The notes under the pieces: generated by a model
Databases searched by the model: none
Told to the model about the DNA's origin: nothing
Seen by the model: the letters and a program-made list of their open reading frames with translations, nothing else
NCBI GenBank assembly: GCA_947586295.1
Contig: CANPXQ010000052.1
Coordinates: 1-6,491 of the forward strand
DNA length: 6,491 bases
Origin: an uncultured Bacilli bacterium
GTDB taxonomy: Bacteria > Bacillota_I > Bacilli_A > RF39 > UBA660
Reading direction: 5' to 3'
Made by a program: the position numbers and the translations under genes
Shown: one piece after another, positions 1-6,226 of the stretch
How positions within the stretch are numbered: the first letter of the stretch is position 1
How the letters are laid out: each line of letters starts with the position of its first letter

Positions 1-1
1 T

Positions 2-145
2 TTAAATGAAGAAATATCGGTTGATGATACAATGAATAATTTTAATACTTTTGCTTTATATATTAATAAAGTTGGAAAACTGGCGATAACATATGTTGTC
101 AAAGCGAGCAACTTAAGTTATAATGATACTATAGTCTTAAGTTAA
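2..145 (+). CDS. 3' end of an unrecognised protein (partial)
   Basis: An open frame runs from the window edge to a TAA at 143-145, giving 47 C-terminal residues; the start lies outside the window. The tail ends ...SYNDTIVLS and contains an alternating hydrophobic/polar stretch (KLAITYVVKAS) that looks like beta strands, as at the end of a beta-sandwich domain, but no family is recognisable. It does not look like the end of UMP kinase (PyrH), the usual gene before frr. The coding call rests on the frame staying open up to a stop that directly abuts the frr Shine-Dalgarno, and on AT-rich codon use like that of the neighbouring genes. The stop is 11 bases before the frr start, so the two genes are probably at least partly co-transcribed. 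Function unknown. Confidence 0.6.
   Translation, partial: LNEEISVDDTMNNFNTFALYINKVGKLAITYVVKASNLSYNDTIVLS
96..124 (+). promoter_or_regulatory. Putative sigma-A promoter for frr
   Basis: TTGTCA at 96-101 (5 of 6 matches to the -35 consensus), a 17-base spacer, then a perfect TATAAT at 119-124. Transcription would begin near 131, giving a leader of about 26 bases that carries the frr Shine-Dalgarno. The promoter sits inside the 3' end of the preceding coding frame, so frr can be expressed independently of that gene. In AT-rich DNA TATAAT occurs often by chance; the matching -35 at optimal spacing and correct placement raise the likelihood. No experimental support is visible. Confidence 0.55.
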
Positions 146-151
146 AGGAGG
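143..151 (+). promoter_or_regulatory. Stop codon/Shine-Dalgarno overlap before frr
   Basis: The upstream gene's TAA (143-145) runs directly into AAAGGAGG (144-151), the frr ribosome binding site, 5 bases before ATG 157. Ribosomes terminating on the upstream gene would stop on top of the frr initiation site, a layout that favours translational coupling. The coupling is inferred. Confidence 0.7.
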
Positions 152-156
152 ATAAA

Positions 157-687
157 ATGGATGATATTGAATTAAAAATGTTCCAAACAATTGAAAATTT
201 AAAAAATAGGTTATTAAATATTCGAGCAGGAAGAGCTAATCCGGCAATGTTAAATGGCATAATGGTTAGTTGTTATGGAGCAACATCTCCCATTCAAAGT
301 ATTGCCAATATTACAGTATTTGAAGCCCGGCAACTATTTATTAAACCTTTTGATCGGAGTTTATTAAAAGATATTGAACGCGCTATTAATGAAGCAAATT
401 TAGGAATAGCGCCAACCAATAATGGAGAAATGGTTATTTTAACGATTCCTTCTTTAACCGAAGAAAGACGGATTGAATATGTTAAACAAGCGAAAGCTAT
501 TGGAGAAGAAGCAAAAGTAGCTTTAAGAAATATTCGTCAAGATGCTAATAATGATATTAAAAAAGAAGAATTACCTTTAGATGAAGAAAAACATCAATTA
601 GAAGAAATTCAAGAATTAATAAATAAATATAATAAAATAGTTGATGAAGAAGTTAAAAATAAAGAAACAGAATTAATGCAAATCTAA
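157..687 (+). CDS. frr: Ribosome recycling factor (RRF)
   Basis: RRF is a cytosolic factor that, with EF-G, splits the post-termination ribosome so the subunits can be reused; it is normally essential. The 176 aa product aligns with the family along its whole length: NIRAGRANP (21-29) in the first long helix, a domain II segment (about 31-100) with the family-typical PFDRS (64-68), LTEERR (100-105), and the signature VALRNIRQDAN (121-131), in which Arg127 corresponds to E. coli Arg132. It ends KETELMQI, as in typical RRFs. It is about 9 residues shorter than the usual 185: about 5 at the N terminus and about 4 at the turn between the last two helices of domain I. The start is fixed: an in-frame TGA lies at 124-126, and a strong AAAGGAGG precedes the ATG. 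The usual partner pyrH is not directly upstream. Confidence 0.97.
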   Translation: MDDIELKMFQTIENLKNRLLNIRAGRANPAMLNGIMVSCYGATSPIQSIANITVFEARQLFIKPFDRSLLKDIERAINEANLGIAPTNNGEMVILTIPSLTEERRIEYVKQAKAIGEEAKVALRNIRQDANNDIKKEELPLDEEKHQLEEIQELINKYNKIVDEEVKNKETELMQI

Positions 688-718
688 AATTATCTTGAAA
701 AAGATAGTTTTTTTCTTT
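686..718 (+). terminator. Intrinsic terminator after frr
   Basis: The arms 686-696 and 701-711 pair over 11 bases, with one T-G wobble, around a GAAA loop (697-700). A T-rich run follows (708-714 all T, then C, then TTT). The 5' arm begins inside the frr TAA stop. The stem is AT-rich with a single G-C pair, so termination may be partial. It lies 25 bases before priA, so it would uncouple priA from frr unless read through. Confidence 0.6.
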
Positions 719-723
719 ACAAT
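695..723 (+). promoter_or_regulatory. Putative promoter for priA embedded in the frr terminator
   Basis: TTGAAA at 695-700 (5 of 6 to the -35 consensus) and TACAAT at 718-723 (5 of 6 to the -10) are separated by exactly 17 bases. Transcription would start near 730, one base before the priA Shine-Dalgarno AAGGAG (731-736), giving a leader of about 13 bases. The -35 coincides with the terminator's inner stem and GAAA loop, and the spacer contains its T tract. Base composition makes chance matches possible. Confidence 0.45.
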
Positions 724-742
724 TAATTAAAAGGAGAGTTTT

Positions 743-2923
743 ATGTTTGCCCAAGTAATAATTGAATATACAGCTAAAAGTTTAGATAAAACATTTATTT
801 ATGAAGTTCCTTCTATCTTAAAAGATAAAATCAAAGTAGGTATGAAAGTAAAAGTACCTTTTGGTAATAAAGAAATATTAGGTTTTGTTTTAGAACTATT
901 AGATGAAGTAAAAAGGGATTTTAAAATTAAAAAAATTATTTCTTTAGTAGACCCAGAATTAGTTTTAAATAAAGAATTACTAGAGATTGCTAATTATTTA
1001 GCGACGACGACATTATGTTCAAAAATAACGGCTTTGCAAACGCTTTTACCTTCAGCATTAAAAGCCAAAAGAATAACTCATAATTATACTTTATATAAAA
1101 CTTATGTTAAATTAAATCCTTTAATAGATATTAAAAAATATAAATTAACAAATAAAAAATATTTAAAACAAATCGCTATAATTGAATTATTAGAAAAAGA
1201 CAAAGAAGTTTTAAAAAGTGCAATAAAGAGTAGTAGTTTAAATACTTTAATTAAAAATAAAGTGGTAATAGAAGGAAAAAAAGCAATGTATCGGTTAAAT
1301 AATACCGCGCTTGAAACTAATTATAAATTAACTTTTTCGCAAGAAAAAGTATATAAACGAGTTATAAATACTTTAGATAAATATCAACCATTTTTATTAT
1401 ATGGAATAACGGGTAGTGGTAAAACAATCGTCTATTTAAAAATAATTGAAGAAGTAGTAAAAAGAGGTAAAACGGCTTTAGTATTAGTTCCTGAAATATT
1501 ACTCACAATGCAAATAGTTAAAAGATTTTATGAAGCTTTTGGTAATGATGTAGCAATATTACATAGTGCTTTATCCAGTGGAGAAAAACACGATGAATAT
1601 TTAAAAATTATGCGGAATGAAGTTAAAATAGTTATTGGTACGCGTAGTGCTGTTTTTGCGCCTTTAACGAATTTAGGGATAATTATTATTGATGAGGAAC
1701 ATAGTTTAAATTATAAACAAGATAATAATCCTAAATATAATGCTAAAGATATTGCTTTATTTCGAGCTAAATATAATAATATTCCCCTTGTTTTAGGTAG
1801 TGCTACTCCTTCTTTAGAATCTATGGCTCGATCTAGTAAAAAAGTGTATGAACTTCTTATCTTAGATAAAAGAATAGATGGCTCAAGTCTTCCTAAAATT
1901 CATATTGTGGATATGTTTTTAGAATTAAAGAAAAGAAATAATATCTTAAGTACCGAATTAAAAGAAAAAATAAAAAATCGCTTAGAGAAAAAAGAACAAA
2001 TTATTCTTTTATTAAATCGTCGCGGTTATGCTACCTATGTTAATTGTAGTAATTGTACTTTTGTTTATAAATGTCCTAATTGTGATATTACTTTAACTTA
2101 CCATGAAAGTACCAATAATTTAATATGTCATTACTGTGGTTATCAAATAAAAAAAGCTGATAGATGTCCTAAATGTGGTGAAGAGGCTTTAAATTATTAT
2201 GGTTTAGGAACTGAAAAATTAGAAGAATATATTAAAAAAACTTTTCCTTTAATTAAAGTAGTGCGAATGGATCAAGATACAACTACTAAAAAAGGTTCTT
2301 ATGAAGCCTTTATTAAAGATTTTCAAGAACATAAATATGATATGTTAATCGGTACGCAAATGGTTAGTAAAGGTCTAGATTTTCCTAAAGTTACTTTAGT
2401 AGGAATTATTAATGCCGATAATTCTTTAAATATTCCCGATTTTCGTTCCAGTGAAAATACTTTTTCTTTACTTACGCAAGCATCGGGGCGAAGTGGTCGA
2501 GGTTCTTTAAAGGGCGAAGTTATAATTCAAAGTTTTAATCCTACCAATTATGTGATAAATAATGTTGTGAAAAATGATTATAAAGCCTTTTATTATGAAG
2601 AAATGGCCATTAGAAAGAATTTAAAATATCCGCCATATTATTATTTAGTTAGTTTAAAAGTAATGGGTAAAGATTATCATATTGCTTTAGAAAATGCCCA
2701 AAAAATAAAAGATTATTTAACTAGTAATTTAAAAAAAGAAACGATTGTTTTAGGCCCAACTACCGCTTTAGTATTTAAATTTAATAATTTATATCGATTT
2801 CAAATTTTAATTAAATATAAAATAGATGAAAAATTATATCCTGTCTTAAAAGATGTAGTTAATTTATATACTTTAAATAATAATATTAATATTGATATTG
2901 ATTTTAATCCTTCGCATTTATAA
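743..2923 (+). CDS. priA: Primosomal protein N' (replication restart helicase PriA)
   Basis: PriA recognises stalled or collapsed replication forks, unwinds DNA 3' to 5' using ATP and directs reloading of the replicative helicase. Visible in the 726 aa product: an N-terminal fork-binding domain (about 3-105, with KVKVPFG at 35-41); a likely winged-helix region (about 110-190); Walker A GITGSGKT (221-228); motif Ib GTRSA (299-303); Walker B DEEH (317-320); motif III LGSATPS (351-357); LLNRRGY (423-429); a zinc-binding insertion with eight cysteines (435, 438, 444, 447, 462, 465, 475, 478); motif V around GTQMVSKGLDFP (537-548); motif VI QASGRSGRG (579-587); and a C-terminal domain ending DFNPSHL. 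All catalytic and zinc ligands are present and length is normal (E. coli 732). The ATG follows AAGGAG by 6 bases. It contains no tryptophan. Its end overlaps the convergent popT by 20 bases, and fmt or def, frequent priA neighbours, are absent. Confidence 0.97.
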   Translation: MFAQVIIEYTAKSLDKTFIYEVPSILKDKIKVGMKVKVPFGNKEILGFVLELLDEVKRDFKIKKIISLVDPELVLNKELLEIANYLATTTLCSKITALQTLLPSALKAKRITHNYTLYKTYVKLNPLIDIKKYKLTNKKYLKQIAIIELLEKDKEVLKSAIKSSSLNTLIKNKVVIEGKKAMYRLNNTALETNYKLTFSQEKVYKRVINTLDKYQPFLLYGITGSGKTIVYLKIIEEVVKRGKTALVLVPEILLTMQIVKRFYEAFGNDVAILHSALSSGEKHDEYLKIMRNEVKIVIGTRSAVFAPLTNLGIIIIDEEHSLNYKQDNNPKYNAKDIALFRAKYNNIPLVLGSATPSLESMARSSKKVYELLILDKRIDGSSLPKIHIVDMFLELKKRNNILSTELKEKIKNRLEKKEQIILLLNRRGYATYVNCSNCTFVYKCPNCDITLTYHESTNNLICHYCGYQIKKADRCPKCGEEALNYYGLGTEKLEEYIKKTFPLIKVVRMDQDTTTKKGSYEAFIKDFQEHKYDMLIGTQMVSKGLDFPKVTLVGIINADNSLNIPDFRSSENTFSLLTQASGRSGRGSLKGEVIIQSFNPTNYVINNVVKNDYKAFYYEEMAIRKNLKYPPYYYLVSLKVMGKDYHIALENAQKIKDYLTSNLKKETIVLGPTTALVFKFNNLYRFQILIKYKIDEKLYPVLKDVVNLYTLNNNINIDIDFNPSHL

Positions 2924-3692
2924 TAAATATATTACTTAGAATATAACTTATTAGCAAGATTATAAAGCCTTCAATGGTAACAACTTCTTTAAAAGGAATA
3001 ATTATAAATATACTGGCAACGATAAAACCCATTATTAAAGAATTGCTTATACTTTCATATTTTTTAATAATATTATTGGTAAATATACTACCAATAATTA
3101 TTCCAACCACATCTCCTAAAAAATAAAATAATAAAGGAATAAGATAAATAGGATTATTTAAGATGTTAGCGCTAATAGATTTATATAAATAATAAGGACC
3201 TAAAATCATCATCATCATCGAACCACTTATTCCGGGGATAATTGTGATAAATCCATCTAAAAAACCACATATTGTAAAAAATATTAAAAAAACAAAAGTT
3301 ATATTAATATTAGCATATACTAAAGTATTAACTTTTAAAAAATAATTTATAATTATTAATAATAAAAAAGCTAATATAAATAAAGGTTTATTAATTTTAA
3401 CTTTTATTTTTTTAATAAAATTAGGTAAAGTATTTAAAACTAAGTAAGCAAAGAATAATTTAGTTATATTAGGGTATTTTTTAAATAATAGTTCCATTAA
3501 GGGTGAAAAAAAGATAATACCTAAAATAGCACCTAGAAAAAGAATGAAAAGTTTTAAATAATATTTTTTAATATTTTTAAAATAAATAACTAAATTATCT
3601 AACTCTCCAGATAAATAAAAAATAGTACCTCCAGAGATTCCCGGAATAAAGGAAGTTATCCCTACTAAAAGGCCAATAATAAAAGTTTTCAT
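2904..3692 (-). CDS. popT: DUF368 family undecaprenyl-phosphate translocase (PopT)
   Basis: A polytopic membrane protein of 262 aa in the DUF368 family, whose characterised members (PopT) return undecaprenyl phosphate from the outer to the inner leaflet of the cytoplasmic membrane so that the carrier is reused for wall and surface polymers. The start MKTFIIGLLVGITSFIPGIS is typical of the family. The motif IPGISG occurs twice, at 16-21 and 152-157, once in each half, consistent with an internal duplication. Hydrophobic segments lie at roughly 4-28, 46-65, 76-91, 104-119, 130-152, 157-172, 181-205, 217-233 and 240-257. I chose ATG at 3692 because it matches the family N terminus; an in-frame TTG at 3701 would add three residues (MFN). 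Neither start has a recognisable Shine-Dalgarno, unlike all the neighbours. The gene converges on priA and overlaps its last 20 bases, and it is divergent from lemA. Assignment to the family is firm; the exact substrate is by family. Confidence 0.9.
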   Translation of the reverse strand: MKTFIIGLLVGITSFIPGISGGTIFYLSGELDNLVIYFKNIKKYYLKLFILFLGAILGIIFFSPLMELLFKKYPNITKLFFAYLVLNTLPNFIKKIKVKINKPLFILAFLLLIIINYFLKVNTLVYANINITFVFLIFFTICGFLDGFITIIPGISGSMMMMILGPYYLYKSISANILNNPIYLIPLLFYFLGDVVGIIIGSIFTNNIIKKYESISNSLIMGFIVASIFIIIPFKEVVTIEGFIILLISYILSNIFIINAKD

Positions 3693-3705
3693 ATTAAACA
3701 ATATG

Positions 3706-3734
3706 TTGAATAAGTTTAGAATATGTGGTAATAT
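3706..3734 (+). promoter_or_regulatory. Putative promoter for lemA
   Basis: TTGAAT at 3706-3711 (4 of 6), a 17-base spacer, and TAATAT at 3729-3734 (4 of 6). Start of transcription would fall near 3741, just before AAAGGAGG (3743-3750), leaving a leader of about 15 bases. The layout is like the candidate priA promoter. Weak matches in AT-rich DNA, so tentative. Confidence 0.35.
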
Positions 3735-3745
3735 TTTAATGTAAA
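3718..3745 (-). promoter_or_regulatory. Putative promoter for popT, overlapping the lemA promoter
   Basis: On the minus strand, TTTACA (3745-3740, 5 of 6 to the -35) is followed after 16 bases by TATTCT (3723-3718, 4 of 6 to the -10). Transcription would begin near 3711, about 19 bases before ATG 3692. Its elements interleave with the lemA promoter candidate on the other strand, so polymerase could occupy only one at a time. Tentative. Confidence 0.3.
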
Positions 3746-3755
3746 GGAGGGTCGT

Positions 3756-4310
3756 ATGACAACAACATTAATAATAATTTTAGTTATTTTAGCAGTTTTA
3801 ATTTTATGGGTGGTTACAACTTATAATGGTTTAGTAGTATTAAGAAATAGGGTTAAAGATCAATGGGCACAAATTGATGTTCAATTAAAAAGAAGATTTG
3901 ATTTAATTCCTAATTTAATTGAAACCGTTAAGGGATATACGAAACACGAAAGTGAAACTTTAGAAGCTGTAGTAAAAGCTCGTAATAGTTATACTACTGC
4001 ATCTACACCAACAGAAGCTATGGAAGCGGATAATGAACTTAATCAAGCTATTTCAAAATTATTTGCTTTGGCGGAAGCTTATCCTGATTTGAAAGCGAAT
4101 ACTAATTTTCAACAATTACAAACAGAACTTACCGAAACGGAAAGTAAAATTGCTAGTGCTCGTCAATTTTATAATGATACTGTTTTACAATATAATAATA
4201 AAACAGAAGTTATTCCTAGTAACATAATAGCGAGTATTTTTAAATTTAAAAAAGAAGCTTTCTTTGAAGCTAGTGAAAAAGAAAGAGAAAATGTTCAAGT
4301 TAAATTTTAA
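3756..4310 (+). CDS. lemA: LemA family membrane protein
   Basis: A small membrane-anchored helical protein of a widespread family whose molecular role is not settled. The 184 aa product has one N-terminal transmembrane helix (about 4-21), then the family signature YNGLVVLRNRVKDQW (23-37) and RRFDLIPNLIETVKGY (46-61). A long helical bundle follows with ARQFYNDTVLQYN (135-147), and the family-typical end is near EAFFEASE (167-174). LemA proteins usually place the short N terminus outside and the helical body in the cytosol. Length is typical. ATG 3756 follows AAAGGAGG by 5 bases. The next gene, 35 bases downstream, encodes a DUF2207 protein, a frequent partner of lemA, which suggests a shared membrane function. 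A hairpin overlaps the stop codon and may lower expression of that downstream gene. Family call is secure; function is unknown. Confidence 0.95.
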   Translation: MTTTLIIILVILAVLILWVVTTYNGLVVLRNRVKDQWAQIDVQLKRRFDLIPNLIETVKGYTKHESETLEAVVKARNSYTTASTPTEAMEADNELNQAISKLFALAEAYPDLKANTNFQQLQTELTETESKIASARQFYNDTVLQYNNKTEVIPSNIIASIFKFKKEAFFEASEKERENVQVKF

Positions 4311-4330
4311 GAGCGTTTAAAGCGCTCTTT
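4309..4330 (+). terminator. Hairpin between lemA and the DUF2207 gene (weak terminator or attenuator)
   Basis: AAGAGCG (4309-4315) pairs perfectly with CGCTCTT (4323-4329) around a 7-base loop; the 5' arm starts in the lemA TAA. It is the most GC-rich stem in the window. The following T tract is poor (CTCTTTATTAT), so it may stop only some transcripts or act as a processing or 3'-protecting hairpin, giving more lemA than DUF2207 mRNA. The 3' arm lies 6 bases before the weak AGAGG ribosome site (4336-4340) of the next gene. Confidence 0.55.
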
Positions 4331-4345
4331 ATTATAGAGGTTAGT

Positions 4346-6202
4346 ATGCAAAAAAAATTTTATTTATTAATAATTAGTCTATTATTATTTATTCCTCTTA
4401 AGGTAAAGGCCGATTATGAAATAAAACATTATTATATTGAATCTTTTATTCAAGCCAATGGTAATTTATTAGTTAAAGAAGCTATTTATATTGCTGGAGA
4501 TATCAATGGTTATGAAAAAGATATATATTATTTATCGAATAAAGGAAGTAGTATTTATAATGCTAGTGACCTAATAGATATGGTTATTAAAGGGAAGAAG
4601 GTAAGTAAAGCATCTTTTAATATCTTTAATGATTCTTTAACTACGTTTAAGGAAACTAATTATGCTAATAATGGTGATAGTTATAAATATCTCAAAAGTT
4701 CTTTAAATGGTGGATACCGCTATCGAATGTATCAACCAACTAATGGGGAAATGGTTGTTTTTTACCTAGAATATACTTTAAAAGATGTTGCTATTAAACA
4801 CGAAGATGTGGCTGAAGTTAGATGGAATTTTATTGGTGATGGTTATGAAGATGATATAAATGATTTACAAATAAAGCTTTATTTGCCGGATAAAGATGAT
4901 TCCCAAGATTTTCGAATTTTTGCCAATGCCGATAATAATTTAATTGGGAAAGTAGAAAAAATAAATAATGAAGGCTTATATGCTTATACTGATAAATTAG
5001 ATAGTTATTCTCCTTTAACATTAAGAGTAACTTTTGCTAAAGATTTACTTAATAGTGATGTTCAAAAAGTAAGTAATGCTCCAGCTTTAGAAGAAATATT
5101 AAAGGAAGAACAAATAAATGCGGATAGACAAAATGCTTTACGAAAAGAGATTCGTTTTCGTTATTATTCGACAATTGTTTTATCCAGTATTTATATTATA
5201 AGTGTTATAATAGCGTTTCTTTATACTTATTTTAAATATGATAAAGAAAGAAAAAGTAATTTTAAAGGCAAATATTATCGGGAATTTATTGATGATTATA
5301 ATGTTGAAGTAATTGATTATTTAATGAAGAAAAATATTACCCCTAATGCTTTAAGTGCTTCGATTATGAATTTAATTTATAAAAAGAATATTACATTTAA
5401 AGATTTAGATGGTAATAATAAAGAATATGAATTTACTTTAGAAAACGATAATAATACTAATGAAACAGAAAAAATCCTGCTTAACTTTTTATTTCAAAAA
5501 GTGGGGAAAGATAATAAATTTACCACTAAAGAATTAAAAGATTATGCGAAAAGTACTAAAACTTGTAATACGTTTATGAATAGTTATACTAAATGGAAAA
5601 ATGCAGTTATAGCCGATGGCGAAAAACAAGAGTTTTTTGAAAAGAAAAAAAGTAGTTTAGGGGTAGTTTTATTTATTGTTGGTTTAATTATTACTTTTTA
5701 TAATTATTTTCTAAATGTTTTAAATATTGTTACCATTTTACCTTTATTATTAAGTATTGGTTATTTTGTTTATTCTTTATTGTATACTAAGAAAACAGAA
5801 AAAGGAATTGAACATTATGCGAAATGGCAAGCATTTAAAAACTTTTTAGATGATTTTTCTACTTTTGAATTAAAAGAATTGCCAGAAATTATCTTATGGG
5901 AAAGATATTTAGTTTATGCAACTATTTTTGGTTTAGCGGAAAAAGTAAAAAAAGTAATGAATGTTAAAATAAAAGAAATAGATACTTCGACTTATTATGG
6001 GTATAATCCGGTATTTATTTATAATAATATAAATATTGGGAATGTTATTAATAATACTGTTACTTCGGCAATAAATGGAGCGACAGTCGCGATTAATAGG
6101 GCTAATGCTTCATCTAGCTTTAGTAGTGGTTCTGGTTTTGGGGGTGGCTTTTCATCAGGCGGAGGCTTTGGTGGAGGCGGCGGCGGTGGCCGTGGTTTTT
6201 AA
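4346..6202 (+). CDS. DUF2207 (YciQ-like) predicted membrane protein
   Basis: A 618 aa protein of unknown function. Order: signal peptide (1-22; basic MQKK, hydrophobic 6-18, likely cleavage after KVKA); an extracellular beta-rich DUF2207 domain (about 23-240) with VRWNFIGDG (158-166); a charged linker (250-270); transmembrane helix 275-296; a cytosolic region with winged-helix-like segments (about 310-435); two more helices (about 437-453 and 458-479); the conserved LWERYLVYATIFGLAEKV (517-534); and a Gly/Ser/Phe-rich C-terminal tail (589-618). With the first domain outside, three helices place the tail in the cytosol. The ATG is preceded by AGAGG at 5 bases, a weaker site than those of lemA or frr. 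It follows lemA by 35 bases across a hairpin and precedes a dehydrogenase by 24 bases. Linkage to lemA is common in Firmicutes and suggests a joint envelope role, but no reaction can be assigned. Confidence 0.9.
   Translation: MQKKFYLLIISLLLFIPLKVKADYEIKHYYIESFIQANGNLLVKEAIYIAGDINGYEKDIYYLSNKGSSIYNASDLIDMVIKGKKVSKASFNIFNDSLTTFKETNYANNGDSYKYLKSSLNGGYRYRMYQPTNGEMVVFYLEYTLKDVAIKHEDVAEVRWNFIGDGYEDDINDLQIKLYLPDKDDSQDFRIFANADNNLIGKVEKINNEGLYAYTDKLDSYSPLTLRVTFAKDLLNSDVQKVSNAPALEEILKEEQINADRQNALRKEIRFRYYSTIVLSSIYIISVIIAFLYTYFKYDKERKSNFKGKYYREFIDDYNVEVIDYLMKKNITPNALSASIMNLIYKKNITFKDLDGNNKEYEFTLENDNNTNETEKILLNFLFQKVGKDNKFTTKELKDYAKSTKTCNTFMNSYTKWKNAVIADGEKQEFFEKKKSSLGVVLFIVGLIITFYNYFLNVLNIVTILPLLLSIGYFVYSLLYTKKTEKGIEHYAKWQAFKNFLDDFSTFELKELPEIILWERYLVYATIFGLAEKVKKVMNVKIKEIDTSTYYGYNPVFIYNNINIGNVINNTVTSAINGATVAINRANASSSFSSGSGFGGGFSSGGGFGGGGGGGRGF
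6110..6199 (+). repeat. Gly-rich low-complexity coding tract
   Basis: The last 30 codons of the DUF2207 gene encode Ser, Gly and Phe almost exclusively, with the pattern GFGGGFSSGGGF and a final run of seven Gly. The DNA is rich in GGC, GGT and GGA triplets and stands out from the AT-rich surroundings. Such tails are common in DUF2207 and TPM-domain proteins, so this is a family trait and not a cloning or assembly oddity. The repeated triplets could expand or contract by slippage. Confidence 0.85.
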
Positions 6203-6226
6203 AAAAGAAAAGGAAAGGGAAAAAAT

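Noticed and set aside
2883..2902. Palindromic AT repeat (AATATTAATATT) near the priA end, as a possible popT terminator
   Set aside because: It has no room for a loop, no G-C pairs and encodes the Asn/Ile/Asp repeats of the PriA C terminus, so it is most likely coding composition.
3693..3701. TTG start for popT adding MFN
   Set aside because: The ATG at 3692 gives the family-typical N terminus and TTG has no Shine-Dalgarno either; kept only as an alternative.
4307..4335. A promoter-like pair (TTAAGA, 17 bases, TATTAT) before the DUF2207 gene
   Set aside because: Transcription would start near 4342, after the AGAGG ribosome site, leaving a leader of about 4 bases; the match is explained better by the hairpin and AT-rich DNA.
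4830..5021. A 63-codon open frame on the minus strand
   Set aside because: It lies wholly inside the well-supported DUF2207 gene, is rich in His, Tyr and Leu as expected from the reverse of AT-rich coding DNA, and resembles no family.
6110..6199. GGC/GGT triplet run as a foreign or mis-assembled GC-rich insert
   Set aside because: The frame is continuous to the stop, and Gly/Ser/Phe tails are usual in DUF2207 proteins.
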